A stretch of DNA of 24,013 nt from VRUE01 sp044867925 (lineage in GTDB: Bacteria; Actinomycetota; Thermoleophilia; Solirubrobacterales; 70-9): positions 1-24,013 of the forward strand of contig JBIOVV010000068.1 in NCBI GenBank assembly GCA_044867925.1, given 5' to 3'. Below, piece by piece: positions 13,419-20,456 of the stretch. The notes beneath the pieces were generated by a model. It was given only the letters and a program-made list of their open reading frames with translations. It searched no databases and had not been told where the DNA came from. A program made the position numbers and the translations under genes. How positions within the stretch are numbered: position 1 is the first letter of the stretch; every line of letters starts with the position of its first letter.

Positions 13419-14156
13419 ATGGTCATCGGCTTCTGTGGGTCCGGGAACATGGCTGCGGCGATGGCGCGTGGGATGCGCGGCGGGGTCGAGGGGATGCTGT
13501 TCTCGGACTCCGGATCCGGGCGGGCGGCGGAGCTCGCGAAGGGGCTGGACGGCGAGGTTGCTTCCAACCCGGAGCTGGCGCGCAGGGCCGACGTCGTCGT
13601 GCTGGCGGTGAAGCCGGCCAAGCTCGACGAAGTTGCGAGGGAGCTCGAAGGGGCCAAGGTCGTGGTTTCGCTGCTCGGCGCGACCTCGCTGGAGAAGGTC
13701 CGGGGCGCGTTCCCCGCAGCCGAAGTGGTGCGGGTGATGCCAAACGTGGGAGTGGAGGTGCGCAAGGGGGTGCTCTGCTTGGCCGGGACGCCTGGCGCGG
13801 ACCTTCGCTCGCTGCTCGAAGGGCTGGGTCACGTCGTCGATTTGGCGGACGCGGAATTCGACGCGGCGACCGCGGTGATGGGCTGCGCGCCGGCCTACCT
13901 GGCACTGGCGGTGGAAGCGATTGCCGACGCCGGCGCCGCCGACGGACTTGATCCCGAGCTGGCCCGGGAGCTGGTCGTCGAGACCACGGCCGGGACGGCG
14001 GAGTTGCTGCGGGTTCGGCACCCGACCGATGTGAGGAAGGCCGTGGCCTCGCCGGGCGGCAGCACCGAGGCCGGTCTGGAGGCGCTCGACCGCGAAGGGG
14101 CTCGTGAGGCGTTCGGCGCGGCGGTGCGGGCCTCGCTGGCGAGGATGCGCGGATGA
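13419..14156 (+). CDS. proC: Pyrroline-5-carboxylate reductase
   Basis: ProC reduces pyrroline-5-carboxylate to L-proline with NAD(P)H. The 245-aa protein starts with the Rossmann motif IGFCGSGNMAAAMARG and has VVLAVKP, VVRVMPN, AVMGCAPAYL and the family signature ASPGGSTEAGLEALD. It is about 20 residues shorter than typical homologues, mainly at the C-terminus. It lies between sepF and yggT, a placement conserved in many Gram-positive division clusters although the enzyme has no known division role. Its stop overlaps the yggT ATG by 4 nt (ATGA). Confidence 0.94.
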   Translation: MVIGFCGSGNMAAAMARGMRGGVEGMLFSDSGSGRAAELAKGLDGEVASNPELARRADVVVLAVKPAKLDEVARELEGAKVVVSLLGATSLEKVRGAFPAAEVVRVMPNVGVEVRKGVLCLAGTPGADLRSLLEGLGHVVDLADAEFDAATAVMGCAPAYLALAVEAIADAGAADGLDPELARELVVETTAGTAELLRVRHPTDVRKAVASPGGSTEAGLEALDREGAREAFGAAVRASLARMRG

Positions 14157-14458
14157 CCTTCCTGCTCGCGATCACGCGTTACGACGTCGCCGACTACGTC
14201 AGCGCGCTCTTCCTCGTCTACATCGTCCTGATCTTCCTCAACGTGCTCAGCTCCTGGATCCCGCGCATGCCCTACAACCGGGCGCTGCGGGCGACGCTCG
14301 ACTTCGTCAAAGAGACCACCGATCCCTACCTCAACTTCTTCCGGCGCTTTCTGCCGCCGATCGGCGGCGGCGGCTTCGCGCTCGACCTCAGCCCGATCCT
14401 CGGCGTGATCCTGCTCTTCATCCTGCGGGCCATCGTCGTCGGCCTGATCGAAGGGTGA
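14153..14458 (+). CDS. YggT family membrane protein
   Basis: The 101-aa protein has a single YGGT domain. It has two hydrophobic segments, about residues 15-35 and 80-98, flanking the conserved middle SSWIPRMPYN and ETTDPYLNFFRRFLPPIGG. The family is found next to sepF and proC in Gram-positive bacteria and cyanobacteria and is linked to cell division and osmotic tolerance, but its biochemical role is unknown. Translation is probably coupled to proC through the ATGA overlap and to lspA through a GTGA overlap. In many relatives divIVA would follow here; it does not. Confidence 0.92.
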   Translation: MTFLLAITRYDVADYVSALFLVYIVLIFLNVLSSWIPRMPYNRALRATLDFVKETTDPYLNFFRRFLPPIGGGGFALDLSPILGVILLFILRAIVVGLIEG

Positions 14459-14913
14459 ACGGCGCTCGCGCCCGGGCCTGGCGCCTCGCCGGCGCTCTGG
14501 CCGGGATCGTCGTCATCCTCGACCAGGCCGCCAAGGCGTTGGCGGAGGCGAACCTGAGCCCGGGCGAGGAGGTCGAGGTCCTCGGACCGATCGGCCTGAC
14601 GCTCTCGCACAACAGCGGCGTCGCCTTCGGTCTCGCGGCCGGCGGCGGCACCCGGCTGGTGCTGGTCACCGCCTTCGCGCTCGGCGTCGTCGGCTATCTC
14701 TTCTCGCGTGAGCCGACCCGGCCGGGGATGTGGGCGGCGGCGGGACTGCTGGCCGGCGGCGCGCTGGGCAACCTCGCCGACCGCATACGCGTCGATGCCG
14801 TCACCGACTACATCGCGATCGCCAGCTGGCCCGCCTTCAACCTCGCCGACGTCGCGGTGACCGCCGGCGTCCTCCTGCTCGCCTACGCCTACCTGCGGGA
14901 GCCGGCCGGATGA
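14455..14913 (+). CDS. lspA: Lipoprotein signal peptidase (signal peptidase II)
   Basis: LspA is an aspartyl protease in the cytoplasmic membrane that cleaves the signal peptide of lipidated prolipoproteins. The 152-aa protein has four hydrophobic segments and the family motifs ILDQAAKAL (21-29), LSHNSGVAFG (50-59), GGALGNLADRI (101-111), VTDYI with Asp118, and FNLADVAV with Asp132. The last two Asp residues match the catalytic dyad. I chose GTG 14455, which overlaps the yggT stop (GTGA), because it leaves a normal N-terminus before the first membrane helix. The stop overlaps the next ATG (ATGA). Confidence 0.94.
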   Translation: MNGARARAWRLAGALAGIVVILDQAAKALAEANLSPGEEVEVLGPIGLTLSHNSGVAFGLAAGGGTRLVLVTAFALGVVGYLFSREPTRPGMWAAAGLLAGGALGNLADRIRVDAVTDYIAIASWPAFNLADVAVTAGVLLLAYAYLREPAG

Positions 14914-15587
14914 GCGAGGCGCTGCGCATCGTCCACGTCGACGAGGCGCTGGCTGTCGTCGACAAGCCGGCCGGCCTGGTCGTTCACCCGGCGCCGTCGC
15001 ATTCCGGTCCGACCCTGGTCAGCGCGCTGGGTGACCTCTTGGGGGGCGGCGAGGAGGCAGAGCGTCCCGGCATCGTCCACCGCCTCGACAAGGGCACCAG
15101 CGGCCTGCTCGTCGTCGCCCGCAACGACGAGGCGCACGCCGCGCTGCAGGCGCAGGTCCAGCGCCGCGAGGTGGAGCGGATCTACCTCGCCCTGGCGCGG
15201 GGGCGGCTCGCCTCCCGCACCGGAACGATCGACGCGCCGATCGGCCGTGCCGCGCGGCAGCGGCACCGCATGGCCGTCTCGGGCGCTGCCTCGCGCCAGG
15301 CCCGCACCCACTTCGAGGTGCTCGAGCTGCTGAGGGCGGAGACCTACCTCGAGGCTCGCCTGGAGACCGGCCGCACGCACCAGATCCGCGCCCACTTCGC
15401 CGCGATCGGGCATCCGCTGGCCGGCGACATCACCTACGGAGGCGAGGCGAAGTACGGCCTCGAGCGCCAATTCCTCCACGCCCACCGCCTCGCCTTCGAT
15501 CATCCCAAGACGGGCGAGCGGCTCAGCTTCGGCTCCGATCTGCCCGCCGATCTCGCCGCTGCCCTGGCCGCTGCCCGCGGCGCCTGA
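14910..15587 (+). CDS. RluA/RluD family rRNA pseudouridine synthase lacking an S4 domain
   Basis: The enzyme isomerises uridine to pseudouridine in RNA, in this family usually 23S rRNA. The 225-aa protein begins with the catalytic domain: VVDKPAGLVVHPAP (16-29), the active-site motif GIVHRLDKGTSG with catalytic Asp60, IYLALARG, and the late motif ETGRTHQIRAHFAAIGHPLAGD. LspA-linked homologues (often called RluD) usually have an N-terminal S4 RNA-binding domain of about 70 residues. Here the ATG overlaps the lspA stop and the upstream frame reads unrelated sequence, so S4 is truly absent. The size fits RluA-like enzymes, so the exact target uridine is unknown. Confidence 0.9.
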   Translation: MSEALRIVHVDEALAVVDKPAGLVVHPAPSHSGPTLVSALGDLLGGGEEAERPGIVHRLDKGTSGLLVVARNDEAHAALQAQVQRREVERIYLALARGRLASRTGTIDAPIGRAARQRHRMAVSGAASRQARTHFEVLELLRAETYLEARLETGRTHQIRAHFAAIGHPLAGDITYGGEAKYGLERQFLHAHRLAFDHPKTGERLSFGSDLPADLAAALAAARGA

Positions 15588-15602
15588 GCGTCCTATCCGC
15601 TC

Positions 15603-15608
15603 TACAAT
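15603..15608 (+). promoter_or_regulatory. Putative -10 element for rpsB
   Basis: TACAAT is the best -10 match in the window and lies 16 nt after the upstream pseudouridine synthase gene, in an otherwise GC-rich stretch. It would give a leader of about 107 nt. I see no clear -35 box 16-18 nt upstream. Confidence 0.5.
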
Positions 15609-15643
15609 CCGTCGGCTCGGAAACCAACCCCCGTACGTACCGA

Positions 15644-15677
15644 CCCGGATCCTGACCGGCAGCGCGCCGGATCCCGG
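15644..15677 (+). promoter_or_regulatory. Hairpin in the rpsB leader
   Basis: CCGGC (15656-15660) pairs with GCCGG (15666-15670) around a 5-nt loop. GGAT (15647-15650) with ATCC (15671-15674) and CC/GG extend the stem after a left-side bulge and one mismatch. It lies between the putative rpsB start site and the Shine-Dalgarno sequence AAGGAG (15707-15712, 9 nt before ATG). It might be an autoregulatory S2 target, but this is inference from position. Confidence 0.35.
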
Positions 15678-15721
15678 CTAGGGCGGCGGGGAAACACAAG
15701 TCAAACAAGGAGCTTCACCCC

Positions 15722-16954
15722 ATGCCAGAGGCAGGCCTCAAAGAGCTGCTGGAGGCCGGAGTCCACTTCGGCCACCAGACCCGACGCTGGAACCCCAACA
15801 TGCGCCGCTACATCTTCGGCGAGCTGGACGGGATCCACATCATCGACCTGGTCCAGACCGAGGCGCTGCTGGAGAACGCACGCCGCTTCGCCGGCGAGCT
15901 CGCCAGCGGCGGCGGCACGGTGCTCTTCGTCGGCACCAAGAAGCAGGCCCGCGGCCCGGTCGAAGAATGGGCCGGCCGCTGCAAGATGCCCTACGTCAAC
16001 CAGCGCTGGCTGGGCGGCCTGCTGACCAACTTCAACACGATGTCGGCGCGGATCGCCCGCCTGCACGGGCTGACCGGCTGGCGCGACGAGGGCAAGCTGG
16101 AGCTGCTGCCGACCAAGGAGCGGATGGGAATGCTGGCCGAACTCGCCAAGCTCGAGTTCAACCTCGGCGGCGTCCGCGACATGGACCGCCTGCCCGACGC
16201 CGTCTTCGTCACCGACCTGAAAACCGAGGAGATCGCCGTGCGCGAGGCGGCTCGCCTGCGCATCCCGATCATCGGCTTGGTCGACACCAACTGCGACCCG
16301 ATGCCCATCGACTACGTGATCCCCGGCAACGACGACGCAATCCGCTCCTGCCAGCTCGTGATCGGCACGATCGGCGGCGCCGTCGAGGAGGGCTCCAGCG
16401 CCTGGCGCGTGCAGGAGGAGAAGCGCATCGCCGCCGAAATGGAACGGCGCAAAGTCGAAGAAGAAGAGCGCAAGAAGCGCGAGGAGGAAGAGAAGGAGCG
16501 GGTTGCGGCTGAGGAAGCCAAGAAGAAGGCGGCGGCTGAAGCGGAGGTCGCCAAGCAGGCTCAGCAGGCCCAGCAGCAGGCCCAAGCGCAATCGGCGCCG
16601 GCTCAGGGTCAGGCCGCACCGGCTCAGGGTCAGGCCGCACCGGCCCAGGGTCGGGCCACCCAGCCCGCGGGTCCTGTCGCGACGCAGGGCGCCTCGTCCT
16701 CGCAAGCTGCGGGCGAGGCCCCCAGCGCCACGCCACCCGCGGGAGGGGCGTCTAAAACCCCGGTGCCCGTGGCCAAACAGACAGGGCCCCCCGCGGCTGA
16801 GGAAGCACCGGCTGCGCCGGGGGAGGAGAAAGCTCCTGCCGAGTCTGTAGCCGCTGAGAAAGCTGAGGAGAAACCCGCTGGGGAGGAGAAGGCAGCGGCT
16901 GAGGCTGCCCCTGCCGAGAAAGGCGAGGCTGCGAAAGAGGGAGGTGAGTCGTGA
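15722..16954 (+). CDS. rpsB: 30S ribosomal protein S2 with long C-terminal extension
   Basis: S2 binds the 30S subunit near its head-body junction and is needed for S1 recruitment and initiation. Residues 1-228 are a normal S2: LLEAGVHFGHQTRRWNPNM (9-27), GTKKQA (71-76), VNQRWLGGLLTNF (92-104), ERMGMLAELAKLE, RLPDAVFVTDLKTEE and IPIIGLVDTNCDP. The protein then continues to 410 aa, about 150 residues beyond the usual end. Residues 230-285 look like a highly charged helix or coiled coil rich in Glu, Lys and Arg. Residues 286-410 are a low-complexity Ala/Pro/Gln/Glu/Lys tail with three 7-residue repeats. AAGGAG gives a strong ribosome-binding site. The stop overlaps the tsf GTG by 4 nt. Confidence 0.97.
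   Translation: MPEAGLKELLEAGVHFGHQTRRWNPNMRRYIFGELDGIHIIDLVQTEALLENARRFAGELASGGGTVLFVGTKKQARGPVEEWAGRCKMPYVNQRWLGGLLTNFNTMSARIARLHGLTGWRDEGKLELLPTKERMGMLAELAKLEFNLGGVRDMDRLPDAVFVTDLKTEEIAVREAARLRIPIIGLVDTNCDPMPIDYVIPGNDDAIRSCQLVIGTIGGAVEEGSSAWRVQEEKRIAAEMERRKVEEEERKKREEEEKERVAAEEAKKKAAAEAEVAKQAQQAQQQAQAQSAPAQGQAAPAQGQAAPAQGRATQPAGPVATQGASSSQAAGEAPSATPPAGGASKTPVPVAKQTGPPAAEEAPAAPGEEKAPAESVAAEKAEEKPAGEEKAAAEAAPAEKGEAAKEGGES
16595..16657 (+). repeat. 21-bp tandem repeat, three copies, in the S2 tail
   Basis: Three in-frame 21-nt units encode the heptad APAQGQA (third copy ends RA) at residues 292-312 of the S2 tail. The first two units are nearly identical in DNA sequence and the third has a few changes, which suggests recent slippage or unequal exchange. 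Copy number is likely to vary between strains. Confidence 0.85.
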
Positions 16955-17553
16955 GCGTCACTGCTGCCGATGTGAAGGCGCTGCGGGACCGGACCGGGGC
17001 GGCGATGATGGATTGCAAGGCTGCGCTGACCGAGGCCGACGGCGATACCGATCGCGCTGTCGAGATCCTGCGGGTCAAGGGGCAGGCGTCCGCCGCCAAG
17101 CGGGAGGGGCGCGGGACGAATGAGGGGGTCGTGGCCTCCTACATCCACGCCAACGACAAGGTCGGGGCGATGGTGGAAGTTCAGTGCGAGACCGACTTCG
17201 TCGCCCGTAACGAGGACTTCAAGGCGTTTGCCTACGAGGTCGCCCTGCACGTCGCGGCGACCTCTCCCCAGTACGTGACGATCGAGGAGATCTCCGAGGA
17301 GGACCGTGAGGCCGAAAAGCGGGTCTTCGAGGAGAAGGCGCGCGAAGAAGGCAAGCCCGACAACGTGGTCGAGAAGATCGTCGACGGGCAGCTGGCCAAG
17401 TGGGGCAAGGAAGTCGCCCTGCTCGACCAGGCGCACGTCAACGCCGACAAGCACGACTCGAAGTCGATCGAGGAGCTGCGCCAGGAGCTGGCGGCGAAGA
17501 CAGGCGAGAACATCCGCATCGCCCGCTTCGCCTACTTCCGCGTCGGCGAATAG
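16951..17553 (+). CDS. tsf: Elongation factor Ts
   Basis: EF-Ts exchanges GDP for GTP on EF-Tu. The 200-aa protein is the short form common in actinobacteria, thermophiles and other lineages. It has the N-terminal UBA-like domain VKALRDRTGAAMMDCKAAL (8-26) and the core signature VEVQCETDFVARNEDFKAFA, containing the TDFV motif that contacts EF-Tu. The C-terminal block KTGENIRIARFAYFRVGE completes it. The start is GTG, overlapping the rpsB stop (GTGA), with a perfect GGAGGTGA ribosome-binding site at 16940-16947. rpsB-tsf-pyrH-frr is the classical order. Confidence 0.97.
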   Translation: MSVTAADVKALRDRTGAAMMDCKAALTEADGDTDRAVEILRVKGQASAAKREGRGTNEGVVASYIHANDKVGAMVEVQCETDFVARNEDFKAFAYEVALHVAATSPQYVTIEEISEEDREAEKRVFEEKAREEGKPDNVVEKIVDGQLAKWGKEVALLDQAHVNADKHDSKSIEELRQELAAKTGENIRIARFAYFRVGE

Positions 17554-17567
17554 GCTCGCGGGCCTAG

Positions 17568-18302
17568 ATGGCCAACGACCCCCAGTTCAAACGCATCCTG
17601 CTGAAGCTCTCGGGAGAGGCGCTGATGGGCGAGCTCTCCTACGGCACCGATGCGGCCGAGGTGCAGCGGATCGCCGAGCAGGTGGCCGCTATCCGCGCCC
17701 GTGGGGTCGAGGTCGCGGTCGTCGTCGGCGCCGGCAATATCTACCGCGGCCTCGCCGCCGCCGCGGACGGGATGGACCGGGCGACCGGCGACTACATGGG
17801 GATGCTGGCGACGGTGCTCAACGCGCTCACCCTCCAGGACGCGCTGGAGAGCGCCGGCGAGCACACCCGGGTGCTCTCGGCGATCGACGTCAAGGAGGTC
17901 GCCGAGCCCTACATCCGTCGCCGCGCCATGCGTCACCTCGAGAAGGGGCGCGTGGTGATCTTCGCCGCCGGCACCGGCAACCCGTTCTTCACCACCGACA
18001 CCGCCGCTGCCCTGCGCGCCCTGGAGATCCACGCCGAAGCGATCCTGATGGCCAAGAACGGGGTGGAGGGGGTCTACGACTCCGACCCGGCGACCAATCC
18101 CGAGGCCAAGTTCATCGCCGCGATCGGCCACCGCGAGGCGATCGAGCGCGGGCTCAAGGTGATGGACTCGACGGCGCTCTCGCTCTGCATGGACAACGAC
18201 CTGCCGATCTACGTCTTCAACATGGGGGACGCCAGCAACATAGATAGGATCGTCAGCGGCGAGAGGGTGGGAACGCTGGTCTCCAGCGCTCCCGCCGAGT
18301 GA
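17568..18302 (+). CDS. pyrH: Uridylate kinase (UMP kinase)
   Basis: PyrH phosphorylates UMP to UDP with ATP and is a hexamer of the amino-acid-kinase fold, usually GTP-activated and UTP-inhibited. The 244-aa protein has the N-terminal RILLKLSGEAL, GAGNIYRG, DYMGMLATVLNALTLQDAL, AAGTGNPFFTTDTAA, LMAKNGVEGVYDSDP and VMDSTALSLCMDNDLPIYVFN. All are diagnostic. There is a 14-nt gap after tsf with no clear Shine-Dalgarno sequence; a TAGGCT hexamer overlapping the tsf stop codon could be an internal -10 element. frr follows after 16 nt. Confidence 0.97.
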   Translation: MANDPQFKRILLKLSGEALMGELSYGTDAAEVQRIAEQVAAIRARGVEVAVVVGAGNIYRGLAAAADGMDRATGDYMGMLATVLNALTLQDALESAGEHTRVLSAIDVKEVAEPYIRRRAMRHLEKGRVVIFAAGTGNPFFTTDTAAALRALEIHAEAILMAKNGVEGVYDSDPATNPEAKFIAAIGHREAIERGLKVMDSTALSLCMDNDLPIYVFNMGDASNIDRIVSGERVGTLVSSAPAE

Positions 18303-18318
18303 CGAGAACGGGGGCCCG

Positions 18319-18882
18319 ATGGAGCTGATCGACGAAATGCTCGAAGACGCCAAAGGCCGCATGGCAAAGTCGGTCGAATCCAGTCGTGGCGAGCTGGCCA
18401 CCGTCCGCACCGGGCGCGCTTCACCGCACCTGCTCGATCGCATCGTCGTCGACTACTACGGGGCGCAGACCCCGCTCAAGCAGCTCGCCAACATCGCCAC
18501 CTCCGACGCTCGCCTGTTGACCGTTACGCCCTTCGACAAGAGCTCGATCGGAGCGATCGAGAAAGCGATTCAGGAGTCCGACGTCGGGCTCACCCCGAGC
18601 AACGACGGCAACGTCGTGAGGCTGGCCATTCCCGAGCTGACCGAGGAGCGCCGGCGCGAGATGGTCAAGGTCGTGCACGGTGTCGCCGAGGAGGGCCGGA
18701 TCGCGATCCGCAACATCCGCCGCGACGTGATGCACGACCTGCGCGAGCTGAAAAAAGAGGGCGAAGCCGGCGAGGACGACGAGCGCCGCGCCGAGAGCGC
18801 CCTGCAGAAGCAGACCGACGACTCGATCGCCGAGATCGACTCCCTTCTGAAAGGCAAGGAAGAGGAGATCCTCGAGGTGTGA
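18319..18882 (+). CDS. frr: Ribosome recycling factor
   Basis: RRF works with EF-G to split the post-termination ribosome. The 187-aa length is typical. Family blocks are LATVRTGRASPHLLDRIVVDYYG (26-48), PLKQLANI, LTVTPFDKSSIGAIEKAIQESDVGLTPSNDGN, and VRLAIPELTEERRREMVK. The C-terminal arginine-rich helix IRNIRRDVMHDLRELKKEGE also fits. The stop overlaps the GTG of uppS by 4 nt, which implies coupled translation of a translation factor and a lipid-carrier enzyme. Confidence 0.97.
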   Translation: MELIDEMLEDAKGRMAKSVESSRGELATVRTGRASPHLLDRIVVDYYGAQTPLKQLANIATSDARLLTVTPFDKSSIGAIEKAIQESDVGLTPSNDGNVVRLAIPELTEERRREMVKVVHGVAEEGRIAIRNIRRDVMHDLRELKKEGEAGEDDERRAESALQKQTDDSIAEIDSLLKGKEEEILEV

Positions 18883-19550
18883 GTGCCTCCGCGCGGTACG
18901 TGGCGATCATCACCGACGGCAACGGGCGCTGGGCCCAGAGCCAGGGATTGCCGGTCGTAGAGGGACACAGGGCCGGCGCCGACACGGTCAAGGCGCGGCT
19001 GCGCGACGCGGTCGAGCTGGGGATCGAGGAGCTGACGGTCTACTCGTTCTCGACCGAGAACTGGGCGCGGCCGGCGGAGGAGGTGGCGGGGCTGATGGAG
19101 ATGTTCGGCGAACGGATCGCCTCCGAGACTCCCGAGCTGGATCAAGAGGGCGTGCGGATGCGTTTCATCGGCCGCCGCGAGGGCGTCTCGGAGAAGCTGA
19201 TCGAGCGCATGGCCTGGGCCGAGGAGACGACCGCCGGCAATGAGCGGATCACGCTCTTCGTCGCCTTCAACTACGGCGGCCGAGCCGAGATCGTCGACGC
19301 CGCGCGGGCCTTCGAGGGGGGCGGCGAGGAGGACTTCCGCCGCCACCTCTACGCGCCCGAGATGCACGACCCGGACCTGCTGATCCGGACCAGCGGCGAG
19401 CAGCGCATCTCCAACTACCTGCTCTGGCAGTGCGCCTACTCGGAGCTGGTCTTCCGTGACGAGCTCTGGCCGGAATTCGACCGCGACGCGCTCGAGCAGT
19501 GCCTGTGCGAGTTCGAGGCGCGCCGGCGCCGCTTCGGGGCGAGGACCTGA
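18879..19550 (+). CDS. uppS: Isoprenyl transferase (polyprenyl diphosphate synthase, UppS family)
   Basis: This cis-prenyltransferase adds IPP units to an allylic diphosphate to build the polyprenyl carrier lipid for cell-wall synthesis. The 223-aa protein has the catalytic Asp13 in AIITDGNGRWAQ (the family norm is MDGNGRWA), GHRAGAD (29-35), LTVYSFSTENWARP, FVAFNYGGRAEI and DLLIRTSGEQRISNYLLWQCAYSEL. Product chain length cannot be read from sequence. The start is GTG overlapping the frr stop, and the stop overlaps the cdsA ATG by 1 nt. It uses the IPP pool to which dxr and ispG downstream contribute. Confidence 0.95.
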   Translation: MSASARYVAIITDGNGRWAQSQGLPVVEGHRAGADTVKARLRDAVELGIEELTVYSFSTENWARPAEEVAGLMEMFGERIASETPELDQEGVRMRFIGRREGVSEKLIERMAWAEETTAGNERITLFVAFNYGGRAEIVDAARAFEGGGEEDFRRHLYAPEMHDPDLLIRTSGEQRISNYLLWQCAYSELVFRDELWPEFDRDALEQCLCEFEARRRRFGART

Positions 19551-20437
19551 TGCAGGACCTCTTCGACGACGACCTGCTCGAAGAAGAGCCGAAACCGAAA
19601 CGGCAGCCACGGCCGCCGCGCCGGCGCGCGAGTCGCCGCGCGAGCGGCGAGACCGCGAAGCGCATCCTCTTCGCGATCCCGGCGATCGTCTTCGCGATCG
19701 CGATCACGGTTGCCGGTGGCCTGGTCTTCGCGATCGCGATGATCGGCGTCGGCGTGCTCTGCCTGCGCGAGTACCTGGCGATGACGGGCAAGATGCGCCC
19801 GATCCAACGCGCCGCCTACGTCGCGGTCCCGGCGCTGATCCTCGCCGCCCATTTCGGCACCGCCTTCAACGTCCTCTTGATCCTCGCCGCCTCCTTCCCG
19901 GTGCTCTTCTTCTTCGGCGCCGACCGCCATCACCGCGACGGGATCACGATGTCGATGGGGGTGACGCTGCTCGGCATCGTTTGGATCGGCATCCCGCTGG
20001 TGCACGCGGTCCTGCTGCGCGACCTGCCGGACCACGGCGCGGCGCTCCTGATCGACGTCCTCGTCGGCACCTTCGCCGCCGACACCGGCGCCTACGCGAC
20101 CGGGCGCATGTTCGGCTCGCACAAGATCGCACCCAGCCTCTCGCCGAACAAGACGCTCGAGGGGCTGCTCGGCGGCTTCCTGATCAGGACGATGGCCTTC
20201 TGGTTCGCCGGCCTCTACCAGGACTGGCTCTCGGGGGTGGACGCGCTGATCATCGGCGCCGCGGTGGCCGCGATCGCGCCGGTCGGGGATCTCTTCGAGT
20301 CGATGCTGAAGCGCGACCTCGGCACCAAGGACACCGGCAGGATCTTCGGGCCCCACGGCGGCATCCTCGACCGCCTCGACGCCGTCTTCTTCACCGTCGT
20401 CGTCGGCTACTACCTCGCGGTTCAGCTGGTCTACTGA
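19550..20437 (+). CDS. cdsA: Phosphatidate cytidylyltransferase (CDP-diglyceride synthase)
   Basis: CdsA makes CDP-diacylglycerol from phosphatidate and CTP, the branch point for phospholipids. The 295-aa membrane protein has a charged cytoplasmic N-terminus (1-37) with an acidic patch followed by a Pro/Arg-rich stretch. Several hydrophobic segments follow, starting near residue 38. SLSPNKTLEGLLGG and the C-terminal family signature SMLKRDLGTKDTGRIFGPHGG, then ILDRLDA, identify it. The ATG at 19550 shares one base with the uppS stop (TGATG). Upstream in-frame codons would give unconserved sequence. Confidence 0.95.
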   Translation: MQDLFDDDLLEEEPKPKRQPRPPRRRASRRASGETAKRILFAIPAIVFAIAITVAGGLVFAIAMIGVGVLCLREYLAMTGKMRPIQRAAYVAVPALILAAHFGTAFNVLLILAASFPVLFFFGADRHHRDGITMSMGVTLLGIVWIGIPLVHAVLLRDLPDHGAALLIDVLVGTFAADTGAYATGRMFGSHKIAPSLSPNKTLEGLLGGFLIRTMAFWFAGLYQDWLSGVDALIIGAAVAAIAPVGDLFESMLKRDLGTKDTGRIFGPHGGILDRLDAVFFTVVVGYYLAVQLVY

Positions 20438-20443
20438 GCTACC

Positions 20444-20449
20444 TACACT
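20444..20449 (+). promoter_or_regulatory. Putative leaderless -10 element for dxr
   Basis: TACACT is 7 nt before the dxr ATG, and the gene has no Shine-Dalgarno sequence. A weak -35 candidate TTCAGC (20421-20426) lies 17 nt upstream, inside the end of cdsA. This would start a dxr-rseP transcript. Confidence 0.5.
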
Positions 20450-20456
20450 GCCCTAG

